A stretch of 64,000 nt of DNA from Thuidium tamariscinum (lineage: Eukaryota; Streptophyta; Bryopsida; Hypnales; Thuidiaceae), in assembly GCA_947034885.2 (NCBI GenBank), contig OX344757.2, positions 20,888,001 through 20,952,000 on the forward strand, written 5' to 3'. A program made the translations under genes and the position numbers. Positions 10,601 to 22,900 of the stretch are shown here, one piece after another (within the stretch, counting starts at the first letter, position 1; the number at the start of each line of letters is the position of its first letter). The notes below the pieces were generated by a model. It ran no database searches, was not told the DNA's origin, and saw only the letters and a program-made list of their open reading frames with translations.

Positions 10601-12472
10601 ACTGCTCCACTTGAGATAATCGTCGAGGGCCGCTGAGGGGAGGGTATGGATACCGTATTTCCCACATGGTGAGCCTTTTGGAGCTTTCTATCCATCTCAT
10701 TCCTCCCCGTCTTCATCCCGCACATCAACCACAATCAGAGAGCATTTAGTACTTTCGATGTGCCGAGATAATCGATATTTGCATCAAATAGGAACTGAGG
10801 ACTTCGAATGAGGCAAGAGGAGAATCTTCACTTTCGTACCTTCAAGTCCGGATTCTCGTTTGCTGAAGCTGGATGTTGAGAGGCGATGCCCAACAGGCTA
10901 GCGGCTATGGTTTCCTCTGCATTACGATGCGCACTTGCTCCACTACCTTCCTTCAGGCTAGGCAGCACGCATCCTGTTTTCATTCCCATACAAACAAAAT
11001 GAGAATCAAACTCTGGTTTCGGATTCTGCTCGTCTTGGGAGGTGAACCATTTCAACCGATAATGAGGTCCAGAATCACGTCCCAACCGTTGACAAATAAG
11101 CCCTTCGTTTTTCCAAAGAGTTACAATGAACATTAAAGATCTAAAACACATGGTATTGACGAAATCTGTAGATGGGATGATGGCAAGACCTGACAAAAGA
11201 AAGTACCGGTGAGCCCAATCCATTGTGCCTTGCTCGAGAGAGGGCATCTTCTCTCCTAATAACACCCTACTCACGGCTCGTTGTCGAACTGGGCTGTCTA
11301 CCGTTGTCGCTACTGCCAGCATCTGCAGAAGGCTCTGACGAGTTGTGTCATGCAAGTGCATCAAGGATGAAATAGTCGTTTAGGATAGCCAAAATACAAC
11401 ATCCAAGCACTACTTGTCTCGCTGCAGAAAACATGGAAGCTACGAAATAGAGACGAACGACCAGCGGCTTGCCTGAAGGAAACTGTTCGTTTGCTCTGGC
11501 TCCATTCCCGAAACTATCTGAAAAGCACAACAACCAGGATTAATGGAAAGACAGACAATATCAACAGCACTAAATACCACGTTATTCTGCGTGAGAAAGA
11601 AACGCACCTTCAGCGGCCGAGCAGGTACATGAGCATTCAGGGTGATGCCAACGCAGTTGATGATCTTGACTAAGTAGGCAACTTTGCTGTCTTTATCCTA
11701 CAACATCCGGTAAAAATCTCTTCAGACAAAAATTGAGCATTGGAAATGCATGACAGTGAGGCAACACTGACTGCGTGGTTGATTTCGACTTTGCAGATCA
11801 AGATGCTCCAGGGCAGGCGCTCCATAGAACAAGCTGCGACACACAAATGCCTGTCGGGCTCTGTATGGGTTACCCTCAATAGCTACCATTCTCTACGTGT
11901 CCCTACTCAATCGATGAGATCGAATTTTCGAAACAATACTCTAACTGATAATCCGAACATAAATTGACAAATTGCAGATTGCGGAGAGAAACATCGCCAA
12001 TTGCATCGTGCTGATACCTTCATGTTTGATGATATCTGCTCTTCTGGGCTAAATAGTCCCCCAGCAAATCCAGTTTGGCGGCATACCTGCGTCCACATAT
12101 CACTCTTGCATTCAAAAGCTGTTCAGGTTCCGAGCAGTGGATGCACACAGTTCCCGAGAAATTTCTCTCTTAGCCTCCAAGCAACTCTAGCCTTCCTCTT
12201 TCTTCGTTCCCAGGCTTCGAGCATTTAGCAGCACAAATTAGCTTTCATTGACAGAGCTCCCTCAAACAACATGTTCATCAGGTGTTTGATCGTTTTTCAA
12301 CATGAGTGAATGTTACCTCGGTGACTATGTCATGGAGGAAGCGAAAGGGAGGTTTCTTGAGGAGAGCTTCAGTAAGGCGTGGCCTCCGCACCATCGGAGT
12401 GTCTCCTTGCAATACCTTCTGCGTGGCTTCCCAGTACTCCAAAGCAGGTTGTCCTTGATACATTTTAGCCAT
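7684..12472 (-). CDS. IFT54: IFT54 / TRAF3IP1, intraflagellar transport complex B protein, 17 exons
   Basis: Subunit of IFT-B, carrying cargo along the axoneme; in this plant presumably needed for sperm flagella. Exons in transcript order: 12317-12472, 12018-12086, 11608-11697, 11473-11517, 11207-11322, 10840-10957, 10479-10710 (5' edge uncertain, 10695 also fits), 10228-10331, 9856-10071, 9667-9716, 9254-9386, 8984-9058, 8780-8872, 8557-8634, 8295-8380, 7979-8078, 7684-7749. Phases join in frame to about 608 residues (human about 690). Residues 1-160 match the family's N-terminal CH-like domain ([20 protein letters not shown], then CRQTGF and GMEPEQTN). Residues near 350 carry [11 protein letters not shown], like the family's SAR/PP motif. 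Residues 500-608 match the C-terminal coiled coil ([34 protein letters not shown]). Introns 4 and 16 start with GC instead of GT. The 5' two thirds lie in a large inverted repeat. The middle of the protein is weakly conserved, so exons 5-8 are the least certain. Confidence 0.9.
9564..12247 (-). repeat. Right arm of the large inverted repeat
   Basis: Reverse complement of 1-2674. It contains exons 2-10 of the intact IFT54 gene and ends on the inner side within intron 10, near 9564-9574. Base 12247 pairs with base 1; exon 1 of IFT54 lies just outside, at 12317-12472. Confidence 0.97.
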
Positions 12473-13700
12473 ACAGATCTTTCTTCAAATTCTTCTTTAA
12501 TAGGAGTAGAAACACATTGACAGAAGCCGGTGGCTCTAATTGTGCTCCAAATAATACATTCTTCCGTGAGTTTTTGCACGATTTCGAAGTTTCATGTCCA
12601 ATCTCATGTCCAACAAAAACATTCTCGAATTCTTAAACTCTTTCGATGCTCATCGGGTGCAATAACAGACATGGTAGACCGAGAAGCGGAAGCGAAATTC
12701 GTCCACAAGTTTGTTCGGTTCACAATAAGCTTTCCTCTTTCCCTCCTTAAGCGATGCTTTCAGCATTGGTTCCAGTTGTTGCAAAAACTAGCATCGCAAG
12801 AAGAGGCAATTTCGATTCGAATTATACTCTTCATAAACAGCCTCGATTTCTCACACTCTTTCCACAGCTCATGGTGAGCAACTGATATCTGAAGAGCGGA
12901 CGGAAAATTTGTTCACAAGTTTCTTCGTTTTACCCGAAATAACTCTCCTTTCCCTCCATAGGAACGACAGAAAGCGCTGCTTCGCTGCTCATCGTGTATC
13001 ACTAAGCTAGGCAATTTCGAAATTTCATGCCGACTGAACACTCCAAGTACAGTCTTGATTACTTAATCTCCTTCAATCGCTCGTCAGGAGCAATATACAA
13101 AGTTCGGATACTAAATTCGCCCAAAAATTCTTCGAAATCGCGCATTTTCCCCCGTCCTTAGGAACAGAAGAGGCGCTGAAGCGACAGCTGCGGCAGGATC
13201 TAGTACAAGGATAAGCCATTTTGAAATTCCATGTCCGATAATTCTCTTCATAAACAGTCTCGATTTCTTGAACCATTCTATAGGTCATCGGGGGTAGCAC
13301 AGAAGCGAAGATCTACGAACAACTCTCCTGTTTCCTTCCGTTGGAAACACAGGAGCTCTTCTTCCGGCAATGGCGGCCGTTGCGGCAGGACGCCCCTCGC
13401 TGTGTGAACTGATCGGTAGTTCAAGTAACCTCACAAAAGACTGCACTATCTTTAGCGTTTTGCAGCTGGGACCACGACCAACACCGTTTGCCGTTGCGGT
13501 TGCAGTTGTGCTCCATGCACCAAGGCAGCCAATCTACCAAACCGAAGACTTCAGATCTTGGAACGAGAATCTAAAATGTTGCTATGGCTTAGTTTATTGT
13601 GGACTAGCAAAGGGAACATGAGAACATGGGATGAATGAGCAACGGGTGCGGCGCGGGCCCAGCCCGTGAAACCAAGGGCGGAAAGCCCTCCAACGCAACT
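12473..13700. promoter_or_regulatory. Divergent IFT54-VDAC intergenic region made of degenerate repeats
   Basis: Separates the IFT54 start codon (12472, minus) from the VDAC 5' end (about 13700, plus), so both promoters should lie here. From about 12570 to 13350 the sequence is three or four diverged tandem units of roughly 230-270 bases. They share themes such as TTTCGAAGTTTCATGTCC, CTCTTCATAAACAGYCTCGATTTC and CTTTCCCTCC. No convincing long reading frame or TATA box was identified. Confidence 0.55.
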
Positions 13701-13827
13701 TCCAGCCACACCGAACCCTAACATCCGACACTACCCGTCGCTGCCCTTCCTATTTGGTTGCCTCGCCTCGTCCGAGCGCGCTACTCTTCTCGACGGTGAT
13801 TGCCGTGCTGATTGCGTGCTCCCGCAG

Positions 13828-14727
13828 GTAAGTCCTCCATAGTCATTGGCGTCATCTTTTCGCTGTCTTTCCGCCGCTCTCCTCTCGTGCGTCCCTGCGG
13901 CTGTCGCGGATACATCCAGTTTTCGTGTACGTGTTTGCATTTTCTCTGGCCGCCTTGGGGCTTGCGTCTTCCTCTCTTTGCTTGTTTCCTCACTTATTTT
14001 TTTCTTATTTTCCTCGGTTTCTTCGATCCATTTTGTGCTAACGTGATCGTTCGCGACTGTCGCTATTTTTCCTTGGTTTTTTTAGCACGAGGTACTTTGG
14101 TTTTGGTCTGGTCGAGTGTGTTCTAGGTCGGAATATTTTTGCACTGGCTTGTCTTTTTTGTTTGTTCTCTTTATGTACAGCGTCTCGTGCTTGTGGTTCT
14201 TCTCGGTGGTGTGATCTTGATCGATTCGAGGTAAGAATGAAGTATTTGTAACGGGAGTCACTAGAGTAGCGGGTTTCTGCACCTTTTATTAGTGGAGTTG
14301 TTGATCAGTGCAGCATGTGTGTATAGGAGATTATCTCGAGTTTTCTTTTGACACATTAGGTAAGGCATTAGTTGTCATGCCGCTACTCTCGAGCGATCTA
14401 TTTGCATCATTGAGTGGTGGTCATCAGCATGGCTGGCACTCTGTTGTGCTGCCGTTGTTTCCTTACGCGGATCGCATCCGTTTATTTTTTAATGAAGTGC
14501 ATGACTACTGCTAACCTCATTGAGGAAAATGAAAAATCTCCGATGGCATGATAAAGATTTCCGAATATGCCAAGGTCATCAACAAAGACCTGGAATCCCA
14601 TAACCGAGTACGACTTTTTCGAGATTCCTTATGTCTGTACTTGCGTACTCACATTTTTATGTCTTCCTCTGTAGTGAAAGGTTTGCCGATTTGCTTTCTT
14701 CCTCGGCTGAAGAGGTTGATAAAGCAG
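13828..14727 (+). other. 5'UTR intron of VDAC
   Basis: A strong donor (CCGCAG|GTAAGT) at 13827/13828 and an acceptor (AAAGCAG) ending at 14727, seven bases before the VDAC ATG region, define a 900-base leader intron. It is T-rich, as plant introns usually are. Leader introns in plant genes often raise expression, but this is inference. Open frames inside it are not supported as genes. Confidence 0.7.
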
Positions 14728-14733
14728 GTCACC

Positions 14734-16578
14734 ATGGGCAAGGGTCCAGGATTGTACTCGGACATTGGCAAGAAGACCAAAGGTACGATATACAGAGATT
14801 CTCTTTTTATTGTCCCGCCTTGTTTGCCTACTCCTCTTACTGCTTTCTCTTGCTTCTTGTTTGTGTCGTCCTTAAAAGACTTGTGCATTACGTCTTGTCT
14901 TTCAACGATTTAGCAGGTGCGTCTATTGTACAAAGCATCAGTAGCATCGAAAGAAAATTCTGTAGTCACTTATTCAGTGTTCCTTGTAGATTTAATCCTG
15001 CTAATATCATATGCTCAGTAATGAGCATTTCAACCGTTTGGAACAGTTCATCTCCTCTAATGTTTCAGACTGGATAGTTAAGCCCTTCCATTTAGCTGTC
15101 TCCTATTCCGTTTTATCATGTATTAGTTGTTTCTTTGATAACCGAGTGCCCTTTGTAGTCAGGCTTTACATGCTGATAATTGTATGGGGTTTGAATATCG
15201 ATCCTCCGATTTTCTTATTATCTTATTTTCTATACAGATCTTCTTAACAAGGACTACACCTATGACCAGAAATTTGTGATCACCACAAACACTCAGTCTG
15301 GATTGGTAAGCCATTTTTAGTTACATTGCTCAGTGTTTGGTCTACATCATTTTGTAATTGGTAAAAATGACCTTCAAATTTCTCAGGATGTGCTTCGAAT
15401 GTAAGGGTGGGCAAAGGCGATTTTCATATTTCCTGCTCGTCCACATTTATTTACGATTTTCATGAAATTTCTGTAACTGAAATTAGTCAATCACTTTTGC
15501 AGGCTTTCACCTCCACTGGTGTAAAGAGAGGGGAGGGATTCTCCGGTGATGTCAATACGTCTTTCGTAAACAAGAACATCACAGCTGATGTGAAAGTCGA
15601 CACCAAGTCGAACGTAAGTGTTTAATCACTCGACTTGACAGCAAACACCTTATACTCTTCTATGGAGGCTAATGATACTGATCTCTGTTCTGGGAGTACC
15701 TGTCACTGACGTTCGCTAAGTCGATTTTTACAGATTTTTGCTACAGTCACCGTCGATGAATTCGCACCAGGAGCGAAGAGTGTGTTTACCTTCACGATTC
15801 CGGATCACAAGTCTGGCAAGGTATTTGAAACTATTGTTTGCTGACAGTGGTCACTCGAAAAAAACTCTCTTGTAGGGTCTAAAGCATCTGTATGAGTGCT
15901 TCTGTAACCTTTGTGTGATGTGTGTGCAGCTTGAGCTTTTGTACAAGCAAGACTTCTGTGGAATTAGTGGCAGTATCGGTTTGACGCCTACACCTATTGT
16001 GGAGGCTACTGGAGCTCTCGGAAGCGATGGATTTTCTGTTGGTGGCGAGCTTGCCTTTGACACTGCATCGGGATCTCTTATTAAATATAACGCTGGTCTT
16101 GGATTCGTGAAGCCCGACTTCCATGCCTCCTTGATCTTGTACGCTATCTTACTTCGTGAATGATCACTTGTAGCATGTTTAACCTTTAGTTTTATCTATT
16201 TCATCCTCTGTCCTGGCGTATTCTACGTTCCAACTCCTCCCGTGATGGCTGTTTCTCTTTGGACTATGCAGGGCCGAGAAGGGTGACCTTCTGAAGGCTT
16301 CATACCTGCACACTGTGAGCCCAGTTTCCAGGACAACTGTGGCTGCCGAGATTGCACACAGGTTTTCAAAGAATGAGAATACTTTCACCGTTGGAGGCCT
16401 TTACGAGTTGGACGCTTTGACTACAGTGAAGGCACGGTTGAACAACCATGGAAAGTTGGCATCTCTTCTTCAGCATGAGTGGAGGCCCAAGTCTTTGATT
16501 ACATTCTCCGGGGAAGTGGACACCAAGTCTTTGGACAAGACAGCGAAGATTGGTTTGGCGTTGGCTCTGAAGCCTTGA
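14734..16578 (+). CDS. VDAC: Mitochondrial voltage-dependent anion channel (VDAC/porin)
   Basis: Beta-barrel porin of the mitochondrial outer membrane that passes ATP, ADP and other metabolites. Six coding exons: 14734-14782, 15238-15305, 15503-15613, 15734-15820, 15930-16138, 16272-16578. Phases agree, giving 276 residues, the normal plant length. The start MGKGPGLYSDIGKKTKDLL is the typical N-terminal helix, in the strong context ACCATGG. Recognisable family segments include NKDYTYDQKF, AFTSTGVKRGEGF, GSGSL-type strand turns such as ASGSLIKYNAGLGF, the eukaryotic porin signature region near TVGGLYELDALTTVKARLNN (residues about 215-235), and the C-terminal GEVDTKSLDKTAKIGLALAL. A 5'UTR intron precedes the start. 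An AATAAA at 17176-17181 may be the polyadenylation signal. No defects seen. Confidence 0.97.
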
Positions 16579-17175
16579 GAGAGCTATTTGTGATTCTCTA
16601 CTGTCAGACCCCCTGGGTGGTGTATAGGGGTATTGATATGCTGCGTTGTGATTTTTGCCTTGGAAGTTGTGAGTGCAATCCCTGCGTCCATTATTCTCTC
16701 GCAGGAGTAGCAAGGTCTCACTTAGAAGAGAATAAGCATTTCTGATATGCTGCACAATTTTAATGGAAGGAAAGGTTACACTTCTTTTCTGGAAAGAGTT
16801 TATAAACAGCTTATCTCAGAGATGTGCACGCTAGTTCTGGAATTTGCTTTGAAAGTTCCATCCTCTTGAGCCGTTTGGTTTTCACTATCCCTCGGGTCTA
16901 TTCTGGGCTCTCCTGTCCCTTCCGTTCTCCCAATGACCAATGTCTCTGAGCCTTTTACTTCCGGGTCTCAAGTTTCTTACCATCCAAATATTTCAGTGCA
17001 ACCATTTTCTTTTCAGGTCGTATGTCCTCGATTAGCCAGCTTTGGCTGGAAGGGTCACGCAGAAGTCATGTAGAATAGCGCTAATTGCAGGTGATTGAGC
17101 ATAGCACATCATCCTGTTTGGGATGTCTGGTAATTGTTCCTCTGTCCTCAAATCATTTTTGACAATCTGTAATTG

Positions 17176-17181
17176 AATAAA
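17176..17181 (+). terminator. Candidate VDAC polyadenylation signal
   Basis: A canonical AATAAA about 600 bases after the VDAC stop codon, in AT-rich sequence. Plant signals are loose, so the actual cleavage site could be elsewhere. Confidence 0.35.
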
Positions 17182-17199
17182 TCTCCACATTTTTTAATT

Positions 17200-19999
17200 C
17201 ACATTCCAATATTAATGGTAACCCCAAATACATGGTTCACGCTCGTTTTAACTTAGTTGTAGCTTAGTCCATTTAAACTACGGAATGAAGCCGCCTTCTT
17301 ACTGTTCTCGTTTTTTCAATTCCAACTATCTCTGTCTTGCAATGCAGATGGGGGTTAAGCAAATGTGAAACACCGGATTATGTGGTTCATTACTTATTAT
17401 AGAAAGGATATGAATTCTAGTCCTACATTAATTTTATTGGATTGACAATAAGCCTTGGCTTACTCACACGTTTGATTTTTGTTTTTCTAAACAAGTAGAG
17501 AAAGAAGGCATGGTAGGTTTGTTCAAATTAATGCTAACTTGAGAATGTGGTTTTATGTGAAGTGTTTGTAGTATTAATGCATATATAGTATGGACTCAAC
17601 AATAATTCATTTGAAATTTTGTAACCCACTTAGTTCTTTCAATCTTGAAATGCTTAAGAGCTAGGATGTTATGTCCTTTGGATGAATAGAAGTAAATTAA
17701 ATTTTAAAATGGAAGCATATAAAAACATGGAGTTTTCATCCATATGAAGTAAAAGCTTGAAAGAGTGGTTATAAGGTAGGAGGTGTTGTGGTTTACAAAT
17801 TCTATAATGTGACGAAGAAGAATAATTGTATGAATGAAAATTATGTCTTGATGAATTAGCACAAATTTGGAATTATTATTGTTAAATTTTAGGGATAGTT
17901 GGAAAATGAGTTTGTTTTTAAATTTGACAAAATCTCAATGTAAGGAATATTGCAAAGTTATAAATAGGGGAATATTTTATACTATCTTAAGATATTATAT
18001 GTACCATGTTTCAATTTTAGGGTTGCTTGCCTTCATTTGAGGATGGCATTTGCACCATTAATGGACAACTTTTTGGCATATAATAGTAATACCTATAGCC
18101 TTCAATAGTACATTATCAATGTGAGCTTTAGAAAATCATATCTAATTCAATTTAGGTCTCAGATTTACGAATCAAATTGAAAAAATGTATCCTCTTTTCT
18201 TTTTCTAAAAGAAAATGATTCAATTAGCATAGAAGTGATATTAAATCAATATGCTTTTTGACTTATCCATTGACCTTAATTGCCTAAAGATCCAAAACCA
18301 ATTCTTATTAAAAGATGAAAAACAAAGTTTTCATCTTTGGATTAGGTCCATTTGTTTTTTGTACAATAATATAAATCAATTTTTAGCTTCTTGCTCTATA
18401 TATAATTTTCACCAATGAAAGTGATCATAGTTTGACTCTAATTCAAAAAATAAATTAAATTAAATATTTTCATTGCAACTTGAATTTGAGACCAATTACC
18501 ATGGTATATATTTTTTTAATTTATAGAATGACACAATATTTTGTTTTACCAAGATGTTTCCCACTAACATATACACCTATGGTGAAATTCTCAAATTCTT
18601 TTAGACAATTTTATATTTGATATGTTTTTCTTTACTACCTTATAAAATTCTACAATTATTTCAAAACTTCACCCAAAAAAACTAAAATTTTCATAACTAA
18701 TAGAAAACATGTGATTTCATGTTTAAAAATGAAAGAAAAATTTCACTTATAGGCTCTATCCTCCCAAAATTAAACTATCCCAAGCACTTATTGCAATACT
18801 TTACAAAGTTTCAATATGTATTTGAAGGCACTCGTACATTGAAATTGAAAAACCTCCCCAAATCCACTTCATCTTTTCCTACCTGCATGCTCACAAATTT
18901 GACCACCACAAAAGTTATAAGCAATTGTCCATTAGACAACATGGATCTATGAAGGTCCAACAATGTTCTTCAAAGACATATCCCATCTAATAAACAACCA
19001 TTTAGGATCATCTAAAGTAAAAAAAAAGGTCAAAAAAATTCACACTAAACAATCAAGTAGACACCTTGCATCAACCAATTGTAATAGTTAGCAAAGGCCA
19101 TACACCAATGGTATCCAAGGTAGACACCAAAAGGGCAAAAGCCCAACCATCCAACTTGGAACCAATAGCATCCAAGATGGACACTAAAGGGATAGACTAG
19201 CATCCAAGACAAACACCAAAGGGATAGATGGCCAACTATCTACCTCAAATGACAACTAAGCCTCTACCAATGGCACACCCAACTAACAAGATTAACTTAT
19301 AGGGATCTTAGGTGGACAATGGACAACCAATTATCCTAAGTTCAAATGACAAATCTCAATGTTTAAACCATCTAGAGATATCAAATTCATCTAATTGTTC
19401 ATTTTTTTTGTCCAAATATCTTAAGCATGGGGTGCATATTGCCCCTATGCACAAATGTCTAAAAGTAGTTGCTTAGGAATTGGAATAAATCACTTCAACC
19501 AACTATACACAATATACTAATTAAAAAAGAATCAAACCCAACACTTTGAATGATAGAATTGTGCTTTATAAGATATTATAATTGATTGTTGGTGTCAAAA
19601 AGGAACTTCCAATTTTTAGAGTGGGCACTTAGGAAGTTGCAAAGGAAATTCAAGAGACTACACACTTAAAATTACATGTACACCTTGTGTACCAAACGTC
19701 CCATGTCCCAAATACAATATGAAGTACGATATAGAGTACCCATTGTGTATGAATAGTCATGTACTGATACGGATATATTATACAATATGACCACACGAAT
19801 ATGAATACAAAGTCAGTATGCCTCCTTATCGCATAGCTCTTGGATCTGTCCCGTCATGTATAAATTTATGATGTGTAATTCAATTGTCAATTCCAGTTGC
19901 AATTCAGATCAGGTAAGCATTTTTTTTCACGAGGTCGGGTCTGTTAATGTTTCCAAGGGACATGGGACATATGCGCAACTTGATATTATACGCACCCGA
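17200..19999. other. AT-rich intergenic region with a short degenerate tandem repeat
   Basis: No gene recognised. Around 19100-19260 the motif ATCCAAGRTRGACACYAAAGGG recurs about three times at irregular spacing with GGGATAGA tails, a decayed tandem repeat. Confidence 0.5.
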
Positions 20000-22900
20000 C
20001 TAAAACACCAAAAGAAAAATATTGCCAAGAGAATTACCCTTTTGCAAGTTAGACTTCGGTAAGGTCTTCTGATTTGCGTTAGCACTGGAATTCGCACCAG
20101 AAATATAACCCCAGGAGCCAAGTAGCGACCGTGCTGCGTTGTTGATGTGCTTGAACCTGTCAGGACCCAATAGAATTCCTCCATACCACCGAGACACAAC
20201 TACGACCTGGAGCAACATACGGATTTCATTAGAAAAAGGGACAAACCAATTCAGTTTGCAATAGAAAGTCTTCAAATCTCCTGATTTGAATTAAAGTACT
20301 AGAATCCAAAGGCATCAAAAATAATCTTCAATTACAACTCAAGTGGTATGGGGGAATGAACAACGAAGTGAAGGACAAATATTAAGGTAGAGGACACTAT
20401 TTGCGTCACTTTAAACATTTTAACCAATATGCAGTAGTTTTAATATTGGGAGAAGAAAAATTGTGGAAAGATCTTTGGGAAGAGCCAAATCTCTGTGAGT
20501 TCTTATCATTAGACCAACAAATGGATTTCTTATGCAACTTCGAAGTGGAAGATTGCAAATCACTCTAAGTGAAAGTGAACGATACCGTTTCATTCAAAGA
20601 TCAGTGGCCGGAGACATTTAGCCAATCAAGTGTATGAATAGACGAGTTCCGGTTGGTAAAAAAGTTTCAGTAGAGGAGACGGAGTTAGTTGCCCAACAAT
20701 TTTTGCAATATTGAGTTTGCGGTCTAAATTAATACTCGAGATTGTCATGATTGGTCTACATCACAGATGGACAAAGATTACAGGCTTTCTATACTGACAC
20801 GAAGTACAACTGTTTGTGAAGGCTTACCACATCAAGTGCATCCACAATCTGGAGCAAATGGAGCAGACGCCCACCAGCAGCTGTTTCCCCATCATCGTCA
20901 TGATCTTGTAATACCTGTAGATAATCCACAAGAGAGCCAAGAGTATTGGTAGTCAATGACTAAAACACATTCTCGCGCTTCAAACTCCAGTGCTGGAGCA
21001 TAACATTGGACTCGAGAGATCTCCACCACCAATGCAACAAATAGACTGAAAAAAGTATGAAAGCATGAGAAAATCTACAGATCAGAGGGGTATGAATATT
21101 ACAGCATTCTTTGTCGGCATAGAAATTCGGTAAGCCATGATGTTATGAGTTGCTGCAGCAATTTTCCGGTTCCTAAGTAAAGCATCCATAACTGTTTCTA
21201 CATCGTCTACATTCTTCACTGGTGCAAGATGCGCTTGAAACGTGCCTGTTTAAGTTTAAGAAAGTGGGTTAGGTCAAGACATGAAGGCAGCACAAGCATT
21301 TTCCTTCCATCCTTCCGATAAATAAATGAGCAAAAACAAGAAATTTTGGACTACAATGAGAAAACAAAGAGGGTCTAGAAGTGACTATGAAACTGACTTC
21401 TTTTCTCGGTGAAGGGTTCTCCATGGACTATGCCGATAATTTTGTCCAGCTCTTCTAATCCTTTCTCATCGAGGGTTCTCTCTGAGCTTTGCAAACTTGT
21501 TTCCAGCACTACCTCCTCTGGCCTGCAGACACGAGTAGACCTCAGTCTCATGCTTGCGAGCTGAGGGATAAGATCAACTATTCCAAAATAAACAAAGATG
21601 AGAATCTTCTACTTCTGCATAGCAAGTCATAAAATTAAGAAGAGATCAGCGCATGGCGTACTTATGAGAGTCTATTGACGCTGCAGAAGCACCTTTCTGA
21701 TCTGCATTGCCCAATAAAAACTTGTTAGGGGTTTTCTCGTGCATTATCTTCATCATTATCCCAGATCCTGCTTGGCACCAGCTCCTCCATCAGTCAAGGA
21801 AAATGACGGAAAAGGATCTAACACAATTCCCATGTACTGATAACTCGCTCTCATAAAGTTAACAAATGGGTTAATCCCCAAGTATAGATCGGTAAGGTAA
21901 GGGGTGCAAAATATGTGACGACCATCATTCTGCTCCTTTCAAGGAGCTTAAACCAAACTCATTTGTATTGACAAGAGGATTCTTGATGAAGTTGAGACAA
22001 AATAAGGATCATCTGAATAAAGACCTCTCTCATATTTGGATACGCACAATTGCGAATCCAAAAGAACAGGAGTGGATCTAGTAATGTTCATTAAGGATTC
22101 ATACGAGACTAAGCACAATTCATCATTATTCTTGCTCCACTCTACGGTCCCGATTTAGAACACACCGCTTCCACTTCCAAAACTCATACATATTTGTCAA
22201 AGTATTAAAAACTTTTGATTCAAAGTGCGTTGTCCATCATTTGTATTTTTCAATCCATGAAAATTCAAATAAAATGTTTCTGATACATCCTAAATATCCA
22301 CAGCCCTAAAGTGAGCATTTATTCACACGTTACCTTAGTGTGGAACCACAGCTTTGACCAAAATGTGGAATCGCTAGTACCTGTAAGTTCAACCGGGGGA
22401 GGAGCATGCTCCCGCATCCAACTCCTCGCTTCGTCCCACAACCAATCCTGTTCCTGTTAAAAGAGCTGATTGAGCACGAAGCTGAAGAGCATTCTCATGA
22501 GTAGACTAGAACTGACTCCACAATTTCACCGTAATCAATACTGTAAGTGGAATGCATATAAAAGGAGGGCTTCCATTAAAATTAGACTGTTTTGAACCTT
22601 TTAGAAAACTTAATAGAGAGAATCTCCCTATGATCACTATAACCATAAGGAGAACTCCCCATGGAAAAGTTTCTCATTACAGTGTTGTCTAAAAGTTCTC
22701 GAAGTAATCTAATTACCCGAATACCATATTTAAATATTACTAATTTGTGTGTGAAATCAGGAAATGAGGTAGAACCTTCAGCCATTCCACCCATCTGAAA
22801 ACCACCACTTCTCCAACAGATTCCTCGTACAAGCTTCTGAACATTTCTACCACTCGTCGCAGAGAATTCTCAGAGAGCCACGGAGCATGTAGCTCCGCCA

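Noticed and set aside
13812..14126. 104-codon plus-strand frame upstream of VDAC
   Set aside because: Falls in the 900-base VDAC leader intron; T-rich translation without family features.
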